NCBI GenBank assembly: GCA_033220425.1
Contig: CM065648.1
Location: forward strand, 3,038,001-3,102,000
Source: Lepraria neglecta
Lineage: Eukaryota; Ascomycota; Lecanoromycetes; Lecanorales; Stereocaulaceae
Length of the DNA stretch: 64,000 nt
Direction of reading: 5' to 3'
A program made the translations under genes and the position numbers. Of the stretch, positions 45,275 through 55,662 are shown in pieces (the stretch's first letter is position 1; every line of letters starts with the position of its first letter). The notes beneath the pieces were generated by a model. The model searched no databases, had not been told where the DNA came from, and saw nothing but the letters and a program-made list of their open reading frames with translations.

Positions 45275-45613
45275 TCAAGCACCTCTATCGAAGCCACCGA
45301 AGCCACCGAAGCCACCAAAATCACCACCATGTTCTGAAACACTTCCTCCTACATCCGTTTCTTGTGAATCTGTGTTCTCAATCGCATTTCTGGCAGTGCT
45401 GTCGACATCCTTTGAGTGGAGGTTGCCCTGGAGAAGCTTCGGATCCGTATCCGTATCCGCCGTCGATGACTGGCTTGTGCGCCTGCGAGTCACTCTCGTT
45501 CTTTTTCTCCTCCGCCTTTTTCTTCTCTTATCCCTTCGTCTCGGCCAATGTCTCCTCGCTCGGTACTTGTGGTCTAGGGAATACGTCAAAGATTGAAAGT
45601 CGGAAGAGAACAT
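45275..45613 (-). CDS. Possible small Arg-rich protein with Gly-Gly-Phe repeat end
   Basis: A 112-codon frame from an ATG, part of a longer open frame that extends upstream to about 45940 without an ATG. It encodes a very basic block (RRRDKRRKRRRRKRTRVTRR), an acidic Ser/Asp block and an end with GGFGGFGGF, coded by tandem GCCACCGAA-like units at about 45285-45320. Overlapping frames also exist on the plus strand. I recognise no family. It may be a real nucleic-acid-binding small protein, a 3' exon of an unseen gene, or chance. Confidence 0.25.
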   Translation of the reverse strand: MFSSDFQSLTYSLDHKYRARRHWPRRRDKRRKRRRRKRTRVTRRRTSQSSTADTDTDPKLLQGNLHSKDVDSTARNAIENTDSQETDVGGSVSEHGGDFGGFGGFGGFDRGA

Positions 45614-46485
45614 TCGCGCTAGGTATCTCCGAATGCTGTTCCGAAGACATGACGGAAATGGTTGGATGAAGTTGTCCGACGCCAGAGGAAGGAGCGTGAG
45701 AAAAGTCCCGGTTTGCGAGATATTGGCTTCAGGATGGCTGGTCGAAGTGACGGCTCGAGAAAGGTCTGAAGCGATACAAGGCCATGGCTTTAGACATATT
45801 TGGAAGGATGTGGCTTGGGGGTTTGGCCGCTGACATGTTGCTGTTTCTTTAGTGTTCTGGGCACGTTTCTGAGAGAGTGAAGAGTAATTGGGTGAATGTA
45901 TTGATATGGGTACAGCCAATGAAGTTGCACTGACAATCAATGCCCACTACAGTTCGATAACCCTCTCATCTTCACATGCTCATCGCGAGTCACCCGAGAT
46001 TCGGACGGTTTTTCTCGGGCATGTGAGATTTTGAGGTAAACAACTGCATTGCTTTAATTTTGCGCAACTTTGGTTTATTGAACGGTAGTGCACCGAAGGT
46101 CTGAATTTTGCCATGCTTGAAGCACCAAGTAGTTGCGCCGAATTCTTGCAAAGATGCATACCATTTTCGCTTTTGTCAACACTTCTGTCCAGCATAGTCG
46201 CCTTGACCATGCATGGTGTGAACTCCGTTATTGCAAACCCAGTGGCTAAGCAAGCTATGAAATAAGAGCACGGGGGGTTGTAGCCCAGAACATGCAGCGT
46301 TGAAAGCTCACATGATGGAAAGACATTGAAGTTTCTCACTCAATTTTTGGACGAACAGCATGTGAAATTCGAGGCTATTTCCCATATAAATGGCATCTGT
46401 CAGACTCATCATTCTTTCCTGACTTGCCAATTTGACCATAAAACTCCAAGAAAACGTCCAACTCTTATATATCCGAATCTTCAGA
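45614..46485. other. 872 bp before the stomatin gene
   Basis: No supported gene. The minus-strand frame continuing from the Arg-rich candidate covers its left third without a start codon; the rest is the presumed stomatin promoter. Confidence 0.45.
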
Positions 46486-48008
46486 ATGCTAATTGCTAGG
46501 CTCTCGCGCCGTGCCTTGCCACAAAAGCTGCGGTTAACTACCCTTCCACGCACGGCTCGATTCGGCTGTCAACGCGTCTCAAATACCAAAAGAGGCTTCT
46601 TCACCGTGATACAACAGTATGAAAAAGGTCTTGTGTTTCGTTCCGGACGTCATACGTGTGAGAAAGAGCCAGGGATCCGGTTCAACTTTCCACCTTTTAA
46701 TGAGATCCGCAAGGTGGACATGCGGACCCGAACGATGCAGATACCATCTCAAGAGCTGGTAAGCCACGTTTTCTAAAATCGGTGTCTGAATTGAGCCCCT
46801 GCAACGATGAGAAATTGTGGAAATGTAAGGCATTCTAGAGCTGCAAGAAGCACGTTTCTGCGGGAAACATCCCATCAGACGACAGACATAGAAGGAAAAG
46901 AGAGCTGCAAGTAGCACGTTCTTGCGCGTTACAGCCCGAAGAAACGACGGACTCGGAAGGTGATTAGAGCCGAAAGTTGCAACATTTTGTGGGAAATATC
47001 TCATCAAAGCGGCGAAATTTGTACTATTTCGAGTTGTGAGAGGAAGTTTTGAAGGGGGCGCGGCCCTCTCAAGTCTTTGTTTCTCTACTCAATTAAGGAA
47101 CAATGCTGACTCTGAACTGTCTAGATGACCAAAGATAACGTCACTATTCACGTTGATGCCGTCGCATTTTTCAGAATCAACGATGTAAAGTAGCCCTTTC
47201 TGAGCCCTTCCCGCGGGTCCCATGTCCATGGCACTCGTCTTCAAGAGAGATGCTAACCCGGATATTGTAGGCATTCAAGGCACTATGCAATATCGAAGAC
47301 TGCGAGGCCGCAGTCAGTGAAGCCGCGCAAACAAGCGTTCGAGATCAACTATCCACGGCAGCGTTCGATGAAGTGCTACATGATCGTGAAGAGGCTGGAC
47401 GGGCCGTCCTTGCTGCGCTGTGCAAGCTAACAGATGACTGGGGCGTTGTGGTACGTATGTTTTCCCAAGACAAAGTGACTAGACCATGTTCCAGGAGCAA
47501 ATAGTGGGGCTTTTGCCTCCTATATACACCCGAGACTTGTCTCGTAACCCAACCGTGGACATGAAAAGGAGACACTGACCCATGCTTACAGGTCGACGCA
47601 GTGAAGCTCAAGAATATTCGCGTTGACGAATCGATGATCCGAACAATGGGCCGTCGCGCCGAGGCTGAGCGAATGAGGGAATCAAGGATTATTGAAGCCG
47701 ATGCCGAATTACAGGCCTCAAAGAAGCTTTTCCAGGCCGGAATAGAGCTTGGTGACGGGGCTTTGGGCCTCCGTTTGAGAGAACTGCAGACGTTCACTCA
47801 GATTGCGGCAGAGAAGAACGCGATGGTCATCCCTGCGAATTTTGATCCTGGTGTGGTGCATGCTATGAGGCATTTGGGTCGACAACAGCGGATGAAGTTG
47901 AATCAGGGCGCGGATGAGACACCCGTACCGCAATTGGAGGGCCTACGGGTGGTTAGCAACCACGATGACAAGGCAAAAAGCTACGAGTCAGCTGCGGAGG
48001 ACCATTGA
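46486..48008 (+). CDS. Stomatin/SPFH-domain protein, probably mitochondrial
   Basis: Four exons, 46486-46758, 47125-47184, 47271-47450 and 47592-48008, giving 309 residues. The start MLIARLSRRALPQKLRLTTL is Arg/Leu/Ser-rich without acidic residues, a good mitochondrial presequence. The SPFH domain follows: GLVFRSGRHTCEKEPGIRF, DMRTRTMQIPSQEL, VTIHVDAVAFFRIND, AVSEAAQTSVRDQLSTAAFD, and the stomatin end of the domain WGVVVDAVKLKNIRVDESM, then a long coiled coil (RTMGRRAEAERMRESRIIEA, AELQASKKLFQAG). Related SLP2-type proteins scaffold inner mitochondrial membrane complexes. No clear N-terminal hairpin is seen, so membrane attachment may be via lipid or partners. Intron 1 (366 nt) is long and contains a tandem repeat; the junctions all restore conserved sequence. 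Confidence 0.85.
46838..47030. repeat. Imperfect tandem repeat, three units of 64-65 bp, inside the first stomatin intron
   Basis: Units start at 46838, 46902 and 46967, each beginning GAGCTGCAAG or GAGCCGAAAG and containing a CACGTT/AACATT block, then a CATC/CAGC block and CGACR-like elements. The first two are closest to each other. The array fills much of the long intron and may explain its length. Confidence 0.55.
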
Positions 48009-48357
48009 GTAAGGGTGAGGCAGAGTAGGGAAGTTCATCCAAGTTTAGATAATTCCCGCGTCCAATGTACTTAGAGTACACATAGGAGTCTAGTATGTGC
48101 TTTTTCACCGGGACATAACCCTAGTTTTTACACGCAGATCGGCCCAGAACAGCTCAAATTCTCCAGCCATGTGACGCCCCACTGTGGCATTTTCACCGCT
48201 CTAAGGTCCCAAGCTTCAAGATCATTGCATCTCAGCGCGATCATTTGGTATTTTATTATTAAATTGCACGAGGGTCGATAATCATCACTAATTACCGCTT
48301 CTATCTAACTCTGCAACCCCTTTTCGCATCTAAACACGACCAGCAATTCCCACCACG
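48009..48357. other. Convergent intergenic region
   Basis: 349 bp between the converging stomatin and carotenoid oxygenase genes. Nothing recognised. Confidence 0.5.
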
Positions 48358-50168
48358 CTATGACTTAGCAACATGAGTCCCATGAAATCCAAACGGAACC
48401 ACAATATCCATCTCCGCACGCCCAATCTCCTCAAAAGATTTAGCATCCAGGACAAGCAAGTGGCTCTTTCCCTTCGTTCCATCAAGAACCACACTCAAAC
48501 ATACACCGTCATCCTCTTCAACACCCTCTGGATCTGGAAGAAAGATTGGTTCGCCGGGAGATTGTGCGTGGATAACTCGTGCTATTGAAGTGTTTGTCTG
48601 GCTGTCGTATTTGACCAATCCGTCAAGGAAGGAGGAGTTGCCACGATCGCAGACGCCGTAGATGTAGCGGCTTGGCTTCGTTGCGTAGAGAGGGTTGAAA
48701 GTTGGCAGCTCTGGCGCATCGTCTTTGTTAGAAGCGAACAAGCATTCCGCCTTCCCTGCCTTGCTCGTGGTGGCGACCTTGGTGCTACCGACACCCGGAA
48801 GCTTCCAGCGGGCCAGAACAGGGCGACTCGATTCTCCCTTTTCGCCGGTAAAGTTTCGTGCTCCTTCAGATGTTGCTTTCATGTTGTCGTAGTAGAAGCG
48901 CTTCAGTATGTCGAGGTTCTCATATGTTGGGATATCAGCGATGATGTCTACCTTTCCTGGCTCCGTTTCTGAGGGCTGCTCCCAGGCATTGACAGGGTGG
49001 AAGGCGAAGAATGGGTCAGATTCGAACATCCCGACAAGGCCTTGGCCATGGAGGCGATCGATGACTAGCCACACATTCTTCTTCTTTGGATCGAATTCCA
49101 TTGCGTCCATCATGTTCCTCGTCCAGAGCACTTTCGCTCCGTTTTTGGCGAAGTAGGCGTCGAATAGGCAGAGAACTACGTATTTCTCCGTCAAGATCAT
49201 GGAATGAAGATATGCTGCTTTGATATCTCCACCAGAAAGAGTTGCTAGTATTTCTGTTTTGCCAGTCTTCGCAGAAACACAGAACACTCGGTAGGTTGCT
49301 TGGCGGCCGGCATCGAGGTTGTAATTGTACCAGTCTCCTGTCACAGGGTCTGTCTGTGAATGAGCGCCTGTGAAGGGGCCTTTCAAATCTGGATGGAGCT
49401 TTGGGTGGTGTGAAATCTGGATTGGCTCCAAAGTCGAGGGATCAACTTCTTGGAAACTGGTATAATCCGTCTTTAGCCAAATGTGCTCTATCTCCGGCGA
49501 AGCTCCGTTGCTAGTGTCTTTCGGAGCACTTCCTTGAGATGGTTGTCCAGGCACAGGCATATTGGCTTGGACAGTCACGCCGACGTTGAAACCGGATTTA
49601 CCTCGCTTTCCCTGTCCTCTGATTGCTTGGTAAGAGCTCATGACTTTCTTGAAGAATGACTCGCATGGATCTCGTTGTTGGGCAAAGGACGTAAAGGCAA
49701 AGTCTCCGGTCTGTCGAATCTTCTCGACCAATTCATCGGAGGTATGTCGAGAATTGTACAACACTTTCGTCACATTTTCTCCTTCGGTTGGTGGCAAGAG
49801 CTCGAAGCGGTGTGTCTGCGCGAATCCATCGAACCAATGGGATATACTGAAGGTCGTATCCTTGCTAGTGGCTAGTTGGTAGCCGCCCGGACCAGTACGG
49901 TAGAGAATTCCCCTTTTCATGTCAATTTTGGCGACCTTTGCACCCATGGTGTTGACTTACGCAGCATAAGCTGGGATCTTGCCTGTAACTTTCAGCTCAA
50001 TAGGAGTTGTCTCGTCCTGGAAGACATCAAACTACGCATGGACGTATTAGCTAAAGCCATAGCTTTCTTGAGAAAGGAATCATTACCCCGATGTCGTTTG
50101 GCCAGTCATTCAGGGCAGGGAGGCTTCCGTTCACGCCATGGGGCGTCTTTGCAGCAGGCTTTGCCATT
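48358..50168 (-). CDS. Carotenoid cleavage oxygenase (RPE65 family); start codon out of frame
   Basis: Read leftwards: a first exon ending at 50087, then 50031-49961 and 49912-48358 (introns 55 and 48 nt). The junctions give NDIGFDVFQDETTPIEL and IPAYAAGILYRTGPGGYQL, as in the family. The iron-binding His positions are visible in FTGAHSQTDP, AYLHSMIL, FFAFHPVNAWE and the final FGFHGTHV. About 570 residues in all, like fungal carotenoid or stilbene oxygenases, which cleave a C=C bond using Fe2+ and O2; the substrate is not assignable. Oddity: the expected start ATG at 50168-50166 is followed by an AAAA run that puts it one base out of the coding frame (PAAKTPHGVNGSLPALNDW). Either the run has one A too many or the true start lies in another exon. 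Confidence 0.82.
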
Positions 50169-50645
50169 TTGCTGTATCTTCGTAGTAAAGAAGGAATCGA
50201 GTCGAGAAGTTTTAGCAGAGAGTGAGTTGGACAATGTTCCTCATCTCAACACGGGGAAACACTGAGATATATTGCAAGTGTTGTCGGAACACAGCCCCTT
50301 TACCATGGAGTGACTACATGCCGGATCGAAGTCGGCTAAACCATTCGCCCTTCTATGGCCACATTGTGGAAACGATCGTCACTTTCACGGGATTTCAATT
50401 ATCCCAGCGCGAATCCTCCAGGCGCAGCTGGGTTCCGCCGGCTGGAAAGCGAATGCGAAGGCTTGGCATTCCTGTCGCGTCTTGGTCCCGCTTTTCGGAC
50501 TAGCGCGATTGAACCTCATGGCCCTAGCCCTAGCGGATGACTCCGGCGCTCCCGGCACTCCCGGCGCTCCCGACGCTCCTGACGCTCTTGCCCCCGACGC
50601 GCGCTCTTGACGCTCTTCTTGCTCCCGCCTACGACGCTCATGGTC
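50169..50645. other. 477 bp intergenic region with a GC-rich repeat
   Basis: Between two minus-strand genes. The carotenoid oxygenase promoter should be here; the right side carries the CGCTCC-type repeat listed separately. Confidence 0.5.
50535..50622. repeat. GC-rich imperfect minisatellite
   Basis: Degenerate 9-bp units of the form GGCGCTCCC / GACGCTCTT repeat about eight times. It lies just past the stop side of the SR-rich Cys/His gene. Confidence 0.5.
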
Positions 50646-51638
50646 TCACTGCACCTCTTGTTCGCGCCATTCTTCATAGCCTGGCACCTCTGGAGGGTCC
50701 GCTCCACGACGCTTCCTATTGTAGCCACGGTTATGATTGCTGTTGACTTCCTGGTGGCCCTTGCACATGGTCTGGTTGCAATGTGAACAAGTCAATATCA
50801 TGCTTCTCGTAAATCTGTGATACCAATCACCAAATGGAGAATTTAATAAACATATTGATGAATACTTAATCTCCACAACCAGGGCAGATTCTCCGTAATG
50901 TCCTTGGGTTTTGATCATTTGTGCTGCGTGACGGCATGGGAAGAACAGTTGGCCTGATGGCATTATGCGAACGCTCCCAACATTGTTGAAGTAGGATTGT
51001 GGATGATTGGTGGGATGTTGAGGACAGCTGTTTTGAACTGTGATGCCTAACGGTACCCTCTTGCTGTGCGTATGCTGCTCACGGATAGGCGGTCGGTCGT
51101 GAATATCAGACTGTCCCCTCTCATGCTGTCTTATTGGTGTCAGCGGACGATGAGGGAGTGGAGTTCTCGTGCGTGGAAAGTTGATGGGGGGTCGCGATGA
51201 GCGAAATGGTGAGCGTGATCTGGAACGTGAAAGTCTAGTAGACCGTCGAGACGAACAAAATGGTGAACATGGTCTTGAGCGTGAAAATCTACCAGACGCT
51301 GCTGGCGGATGACGAGTTGGGGAAGGTGGCGAACGTGTAATAACGGGCGCTGGTGCCCGTGGTGAGAGATTAACGGAGGCTTGTGGGCCCCGTAGGTGTG
51401 AGAGTGGCAGAGGTGTCTCAAGATGTGGAGTAGTGGTATGTGCTGGTTCATCAACCTCCATATGATCAGCTGGTAGAACTTCACCGCGTGTTCGTCTGAA
51501 AAGCTCTTCCACTTGACTGGGGGGGACTTCTTGATAGCCCAGGTCGGGAGGGTACTCAAAAGGCGGTGGTGCTTGCACCTTGGCCTTATTGCGCTGGGCT
51601 TGCATATCGGAATCTGAGATCAGAGTCAGATTGGACAT
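50646..51638 (-). CDS. Unrecognised SR-rich protein with a C-terminal Cys/His cluster (putative zinc-binding)
   Basis: An ATG-initiated frame of 330 codons. The N-terminal half is disordered and Pro-rich, with two near-identical Ser/Arg repeats (SGRFSRSRPCSPFCSSRR and RLSRSRSRSPFRSSRPP) of the kind found in RNA-binding or splicing proteins. The C-terminal part has a pattern of possible zinc ligands: CPQHP, FPCRHAAQ, then TCSHCNQTMCKGH. A likely intron of 51 nt lies at 50815-50865 (AA|GTATTC, CACAG); it is a multiple of three and has no stop, so both forms keep the frame (330 or 313 residues). A related, damaged copy sits at 55663-56628. I know no named family with this combination and give no function. 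Confidence 0.6.
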   Translation of the reverse strand: MSNLTLISDSDMQAQRNKAKVQAPPPFEYPPDLGYQEVPPSQVEELFRRTRGEVLPADHMEVDEPAHTTTPHLETPLPLSHLRGPQASVNLSPRAPAPVITRSPPSPTRHPPAASGRFSRSRPCSPFCSSRRSTRLSRSRSRSPFRSSRPPINFPRTRTPLPHRPLTPIRQHERGQSDIHDRPPIREQHTHSKRVPLGITVQNSCPQHPTNHPQSYFNNVGSVRIMPSGQLFFPCRHAAQMIKTQGHYGESALVVEIKYSSICLLNSPFGDWYHRFTRSMILTCSHCNQTMCKGHQEVNSNHNRGYNRKRRGADPPEVPGYEEWREQEVQ

Positions 51639-51758
51639 TGAGAGAACGTGATCTGCGGCGATAGAACTTACTAGAAGTCAATGAAGCCCACACTCGAGGT
51701 CTGTAGGAGGAGAAATCAGTGGCATTATTCACGGGGGAAGCCCCGTGGATGGCACAGT

Positions 51759-52028
51759 TTACACGTCTTCAGCAGTCGTATCCTCATTCTTGGAAGCATC
51801 GACCTGAACATGGTTGGCTTTGTGGCCTTGAGAAGCATGGAAAAATCCCGTGCCGGTACTTGCGAAGTGACGAATGTACTCAAATGGCTCTTCTAGAGTT
51901 TGAGAAGCGTCCGCAGCGCTCTGTCGCCTCTGGATATCTCTAAATCTCAGCGTCTCCGAAGAGGCATTGCTGGCACTATCCGCTCCCACATCCCCATTCT
52001 TGGCGTTGCTAAGGTCCCAGAGATCCAT
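51759..52028 (-). CDS. Possible small hypothetical protein
   Basis: An 89-codon ATG frame, polar and acidic (MDLWDLSNAKNGDVGADSAS), without membrane span or recognisable motif. It is upstream of, and on the same strand as, the SR-rich gene. Support is limited to the open frame, so it may be spurious. Confidence 0.25.
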   Translation of the reverse strand: MDLWDLSNAKNGDVGADSASNASSETLRFRDIQRRQSAADASQTLEEPFEYIRHFASTGTGFFHASQGHKANHVQVDASKNEDTTAEDV

Positions 52029-52719
52029 GATGGCTACTAAAATGGCGCATTCAGCTGCTGGTGATTAGGAAAAACCCCTCGAACTGTGAACTCACCTGCG
52101 CTGGTGATGGCGCGGATTATGCTAAAGGTCAGCCCAGATACATCACGCGAAGCTGAATCGAAATGGTACTTACTTGGTATTTGTTCGTATTCGGATAAAT
52201 AGAGGGTCTATAGTGAGAGTAGGGGTGCAGACATGTGGATGTTCTGAGAGGGAAGTTGGAGGAATTGAGATGTTGTGGGCTGCCTTTCCAAGCGAACTCA
52301 GCCTTATTACATTTATATTTGTCAACAAAGCACGGCAATTTTAGCCACTAGCGCGATTCATATCGAGTCTCTCGCCCTAATCAATGACGTCGCCGATGGA
52401 TACTGGGATATGCCCGCTCATATGACTTTACACCAAATTAAGGGGCTGCGTGGTCCATTCTCAATTGTACGGCTGCTTTTCCAAACGAAACAATTCTTGC
52501 AGGGTTAGGGGAGGATGATTTTCATGTCAGGCTGGGAAGAAATTATTCATGCTTGTCTTTGTCTAGTATGCTTGCACCGATATCACACGTGTTTAAAAAG
52601 GGTGTATCACGAATATAGGATATAGGCATGTGAGAAAATTCCACCAAACAATGCCACGAAGTCAATAGTCATAGCCACGATACTGTTGTCTTTTCTCGTT
52701 CAGGAAAGAGTGGGAGAGG
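52029..52719. other. 691 bp intergenic region
   Basis: No supported gene; a minus-strand 69-codon frame and a plus-strand 77-codon frame overlap without features. Confidence 0.45.
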
Positions 52720-54391
52720 TCAAACCATGCGGTCTGCTGCCCGGTTCTCCTGCTCGTCCCCCTGCTGTACAGAGGGTTTCCTATTGCTCTTCTCGCCATT
52801 GTCTTGGTTCTCAGAAGTGTCACCAATAGGTATACTCCTCTCAGACACCGTATCGTTTACTCTGTTCCCTGGGAGCTGTGGCAGGTCAAGTAATATCTTT
52901 GCCGCAGGGGGCCGCCGCTTGGATTTATCTTTATCTTGCTCAGAAGCTATTTGAGTCCAGTGGAGGAATGCTGGTACTCCACGCTTGTTGAGATAAACCC
53001 AGACGGAGATCGTAATAGCTGTCAAGATCGCGGCCACTGCGATGAATTTCCAGATTGCCGCGCTGACTATGAGACCAGAGCCGCTCCCTGTGACGTTGAA
53101 AAACCCGGTACTGAATAAAGTCGCAACGAAGGTGCTTGGTAGATAAACCATGGTCAAGCCGGCAATAGTTTTCATCGAAGTGCTATCGCGGCGTGTTTCA
53201 ACAGCAACGTTCTTTGATTCATCCGCCGTTCGCTGCGATTGTTTGGCAATCATTGTATTGATGATACTGTCCGCCTGTTCCCGTTACTTTTCTGGCAGTT
53301 CAGGAAGGTGCCTCATGACTTACAGCATTCAGTTGCCACTGAGCACGTTCTCCAATCACGCGGCAATTGTCTAGTACCCCCTGGACGGTGACTCGATGGG
53401 AGTTAAATGCTTCTTGCAGGTACTTTTCTTCCCTCGGTATTTGCTCATTGGTTATCTTCTTCCTTTGTGCTAGCGAGATGAATTGACGATGGGCGGTCTG
53501 AAGGTATGTGAGCAGCTTGACCTGGAAGCCAATCGCAAATATCACATTTCTCTGATTGCCGCCAATCCAATGCATGTTCTGAAGGTCAAATTGTTCTGGG
53601 TCTGGATCTTCTGGTACGCCTCCAGAGTATGTGACAGCTCCCCTACCAGTCACCCGCTCCATCATTATGACAGCATGATCCAGTTGGCGTCGCTGCCATT
53701 CGAGAAAATAGAAGTATCGATATATCACTGTGTAGACAACACCAAAGGGATGGGAATGGCCGTCAAGCTCCGAGAGATGCTCGATGAGAGACTTTGCATG
53801 CCCAGCAAGGTCGTTTCCAGCTACCAAGACCATGTTTCTTCTGGTCTTGAAGTCATGTCGTAGGTAAAAAGCAGCTTCTAAGTGGCCAGCAGGGGGTACT
53901 TTGAGCAGCAAATGGAAGCTCTCAGGAGTCTTCCCATCTTCCTCGTAAGTAACAAATGTTGCGTAGTGGCCGAGTAAGAAGTATAAGGACTCGACGAATT
54001 TCGGATGTACCTTCATCTCCTCGAGTAGCCAGATCCAAGTAGGTTGGTCTAGGGAGATTCTGAATCTCATGTCGCCCTTTCTGCCGTCTTGGGTGTGGCG
54101 ATGTGAGAAAATGTGCTCCATGAAAAAGACCGTCACATCAGGCTCTTGGCTCTTCAGTGAGGACGAAAACGTCCCTCGCGCACCGTCATCGTGAAGCTGG
54201 AGATCCAAGTCGCCAGTGAGTTTTTTATCCTTTAATTGAATATAACCCAATTGATAACCACTGTATATGAGATAGTCGTTTAATTCCTGAAGTACAGAAG
54301 CTCGCATCGTCATGGGGTTGTAGTACGGGCTGGTGTATGGCCATTTGAGGTTGGCGGAAGGATCCCCTGATCCGCTGCCATTGGCTGCCAT
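52720..54391 (-). CDS. CorA-like membrane protein (Mg transporter-like, no GMN motif)
   Basis: Two exons, read leftwards: 54391-53324 and 53274-52720 (49 nt intron), giving 540 residues. A large cytosolic N-terminal domain is followed by a long helical region (FDLQNMHWIGGNQRNVIF, EKYLQEAFNSHRVTVQGVLD) and two membrane spans: KTIAGLTMVYLPSTFVATLF and WKFIAVAAILTAITISVWVY. This is the CorA fold as found in many fungal proteins. True CorA transporters end helix 1 with GMN; here the matching position reads STGFFN, so Mg2+ transport is uncertain. A disordered tail ends the protein. An upstream exon 54501-54451 (MAFLTASKNHPSTSNMQ) joins in frame to 54406 across a 44 nt intron and may be the real start. 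Confidence 0.82.
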
Positions 54392-55662
54392 GCTCGCAGC
54401 TGACCGCTTGCAAGTACTGAGAACACTAGATGGACATCAAAATAACTGACTTGCATGTTACTTGTAGAAGGATGATTCTTGCTAGCCGTAAGGAAAGCCA
54501 TTGTAGGCGGTTTCTGGAACTAAAACGCTGCGCGCCGTACTGCTAGTTGATTGGTGCAGAGCTAGCGCGGTCTGACAGTCTATCATTTCTCTGCTGGCTT
54601 CGAGAGATAATGATGGAAGTTGCCTGATAAGTCGGGCGAGATAGTGCGGACATTTGACCAATGGTGTTGGTATTGTCAGCAGCGATACCAAGTGTGGTAG
54701 GTGGGGCTCCCGTCTCTACTGACAATTAGCCTGGTGACCAGCGCCACTTGTCCCAAATAGTAAAATCACGAGGGTGTGTCGGAGCATCGCTGTATCGTTT
54801 GGCAAGGGATCGAGAAGGCTGGGTTCGCAGAGCCTCACCTCGCTGTCCGCGATTCAGGATTTCCATGCTTCTAGGCCAGGAAGGTCATAGAACCGTACGC
54901 GAGGAGCTTGGCCCATGGTGTAAATAGGGCTGTTTCTTCAAAAGGCGGCAAGAGATAGGCAAGATGTTCGTAATGAACGGGCCAGAACGTCTGAATGGAC
55001 GTCGAGGTCGTTGTTGAGTCGTCTGGTATCGCAGGTTTGGCTAGCGTATAGAAGGGCGCCCAGAGCTGGCCCGAGGTTGAAGCTCCGGGGGCCAGCCTTA
55101 CCGCCTAGTGGAAGTGCTTTGGGCCAAGTCTGGGCGGCTTAGGGACTAGCGAAGACCAATAACATTCAGGAGAAGCGGTTTTAAAGTGGGCAATGCTGTG
55201 AAAAATGAGTGAGTTGAGTCCGTCTAGCTACCATTGTGGTCATAGACTAGGACACGAGGTTACTGTTCGTGCATGTATCGCGGGAGAGAAAGATGCCATG
55301 TTTACTTAGACTCTCCTCGGATCTGCTCAAACGGTAGCCAATGTCAACGAGGGCAAAGGTGTGGACGTTGATGTTGGTGACTGGACAGCGACTCAGGATT
55401 GAAGGCTGGCTGTCCATCCGATTTCAGTGATAGAGCTTTGGGTAGTGTAGTGGCTCAAGCATAGTAAGTTTTGTAAAAGAAGCCCTTGGCTCAGAGCGAA
55501 TGAAGCCGTCTATGTAACAATATGAGAGCACGAGCGCCACAAGTATCCCAACGTGGAAGTCCACTAGCACACAAGACCCCCACTCACAAGTACAAGTACG
55601 GGAGCAAACAAATACAAAAATCCCAGCCACAAGCGCAACACTCCAGCAGACCGCCATTATCC
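54392..55662. other. 1.27 kb region without a firmly supported gene
   Basis: Its left end includes the candidate upstream exon of the CorA-like gene. A 77-codon minus-strand ATG frame ending at 55424 has two hydrophobic stretches and several Cys, but no other support. Confidence 0.45.

Noticed and set aside
45198-45669. Plus-strand frames opposite the Arg-rich candidate
   Set aside because: Hydrophobic Leu/Phe-rich shadows of the Arg-rich antisense frame, with no independent support.
50520-50535. CCCTAGCCCTAG, telomere-like repeat
   Set aside because: The unit is CCCTAG, not CCCTAA, and occurs only twice; no chromosome-end context.
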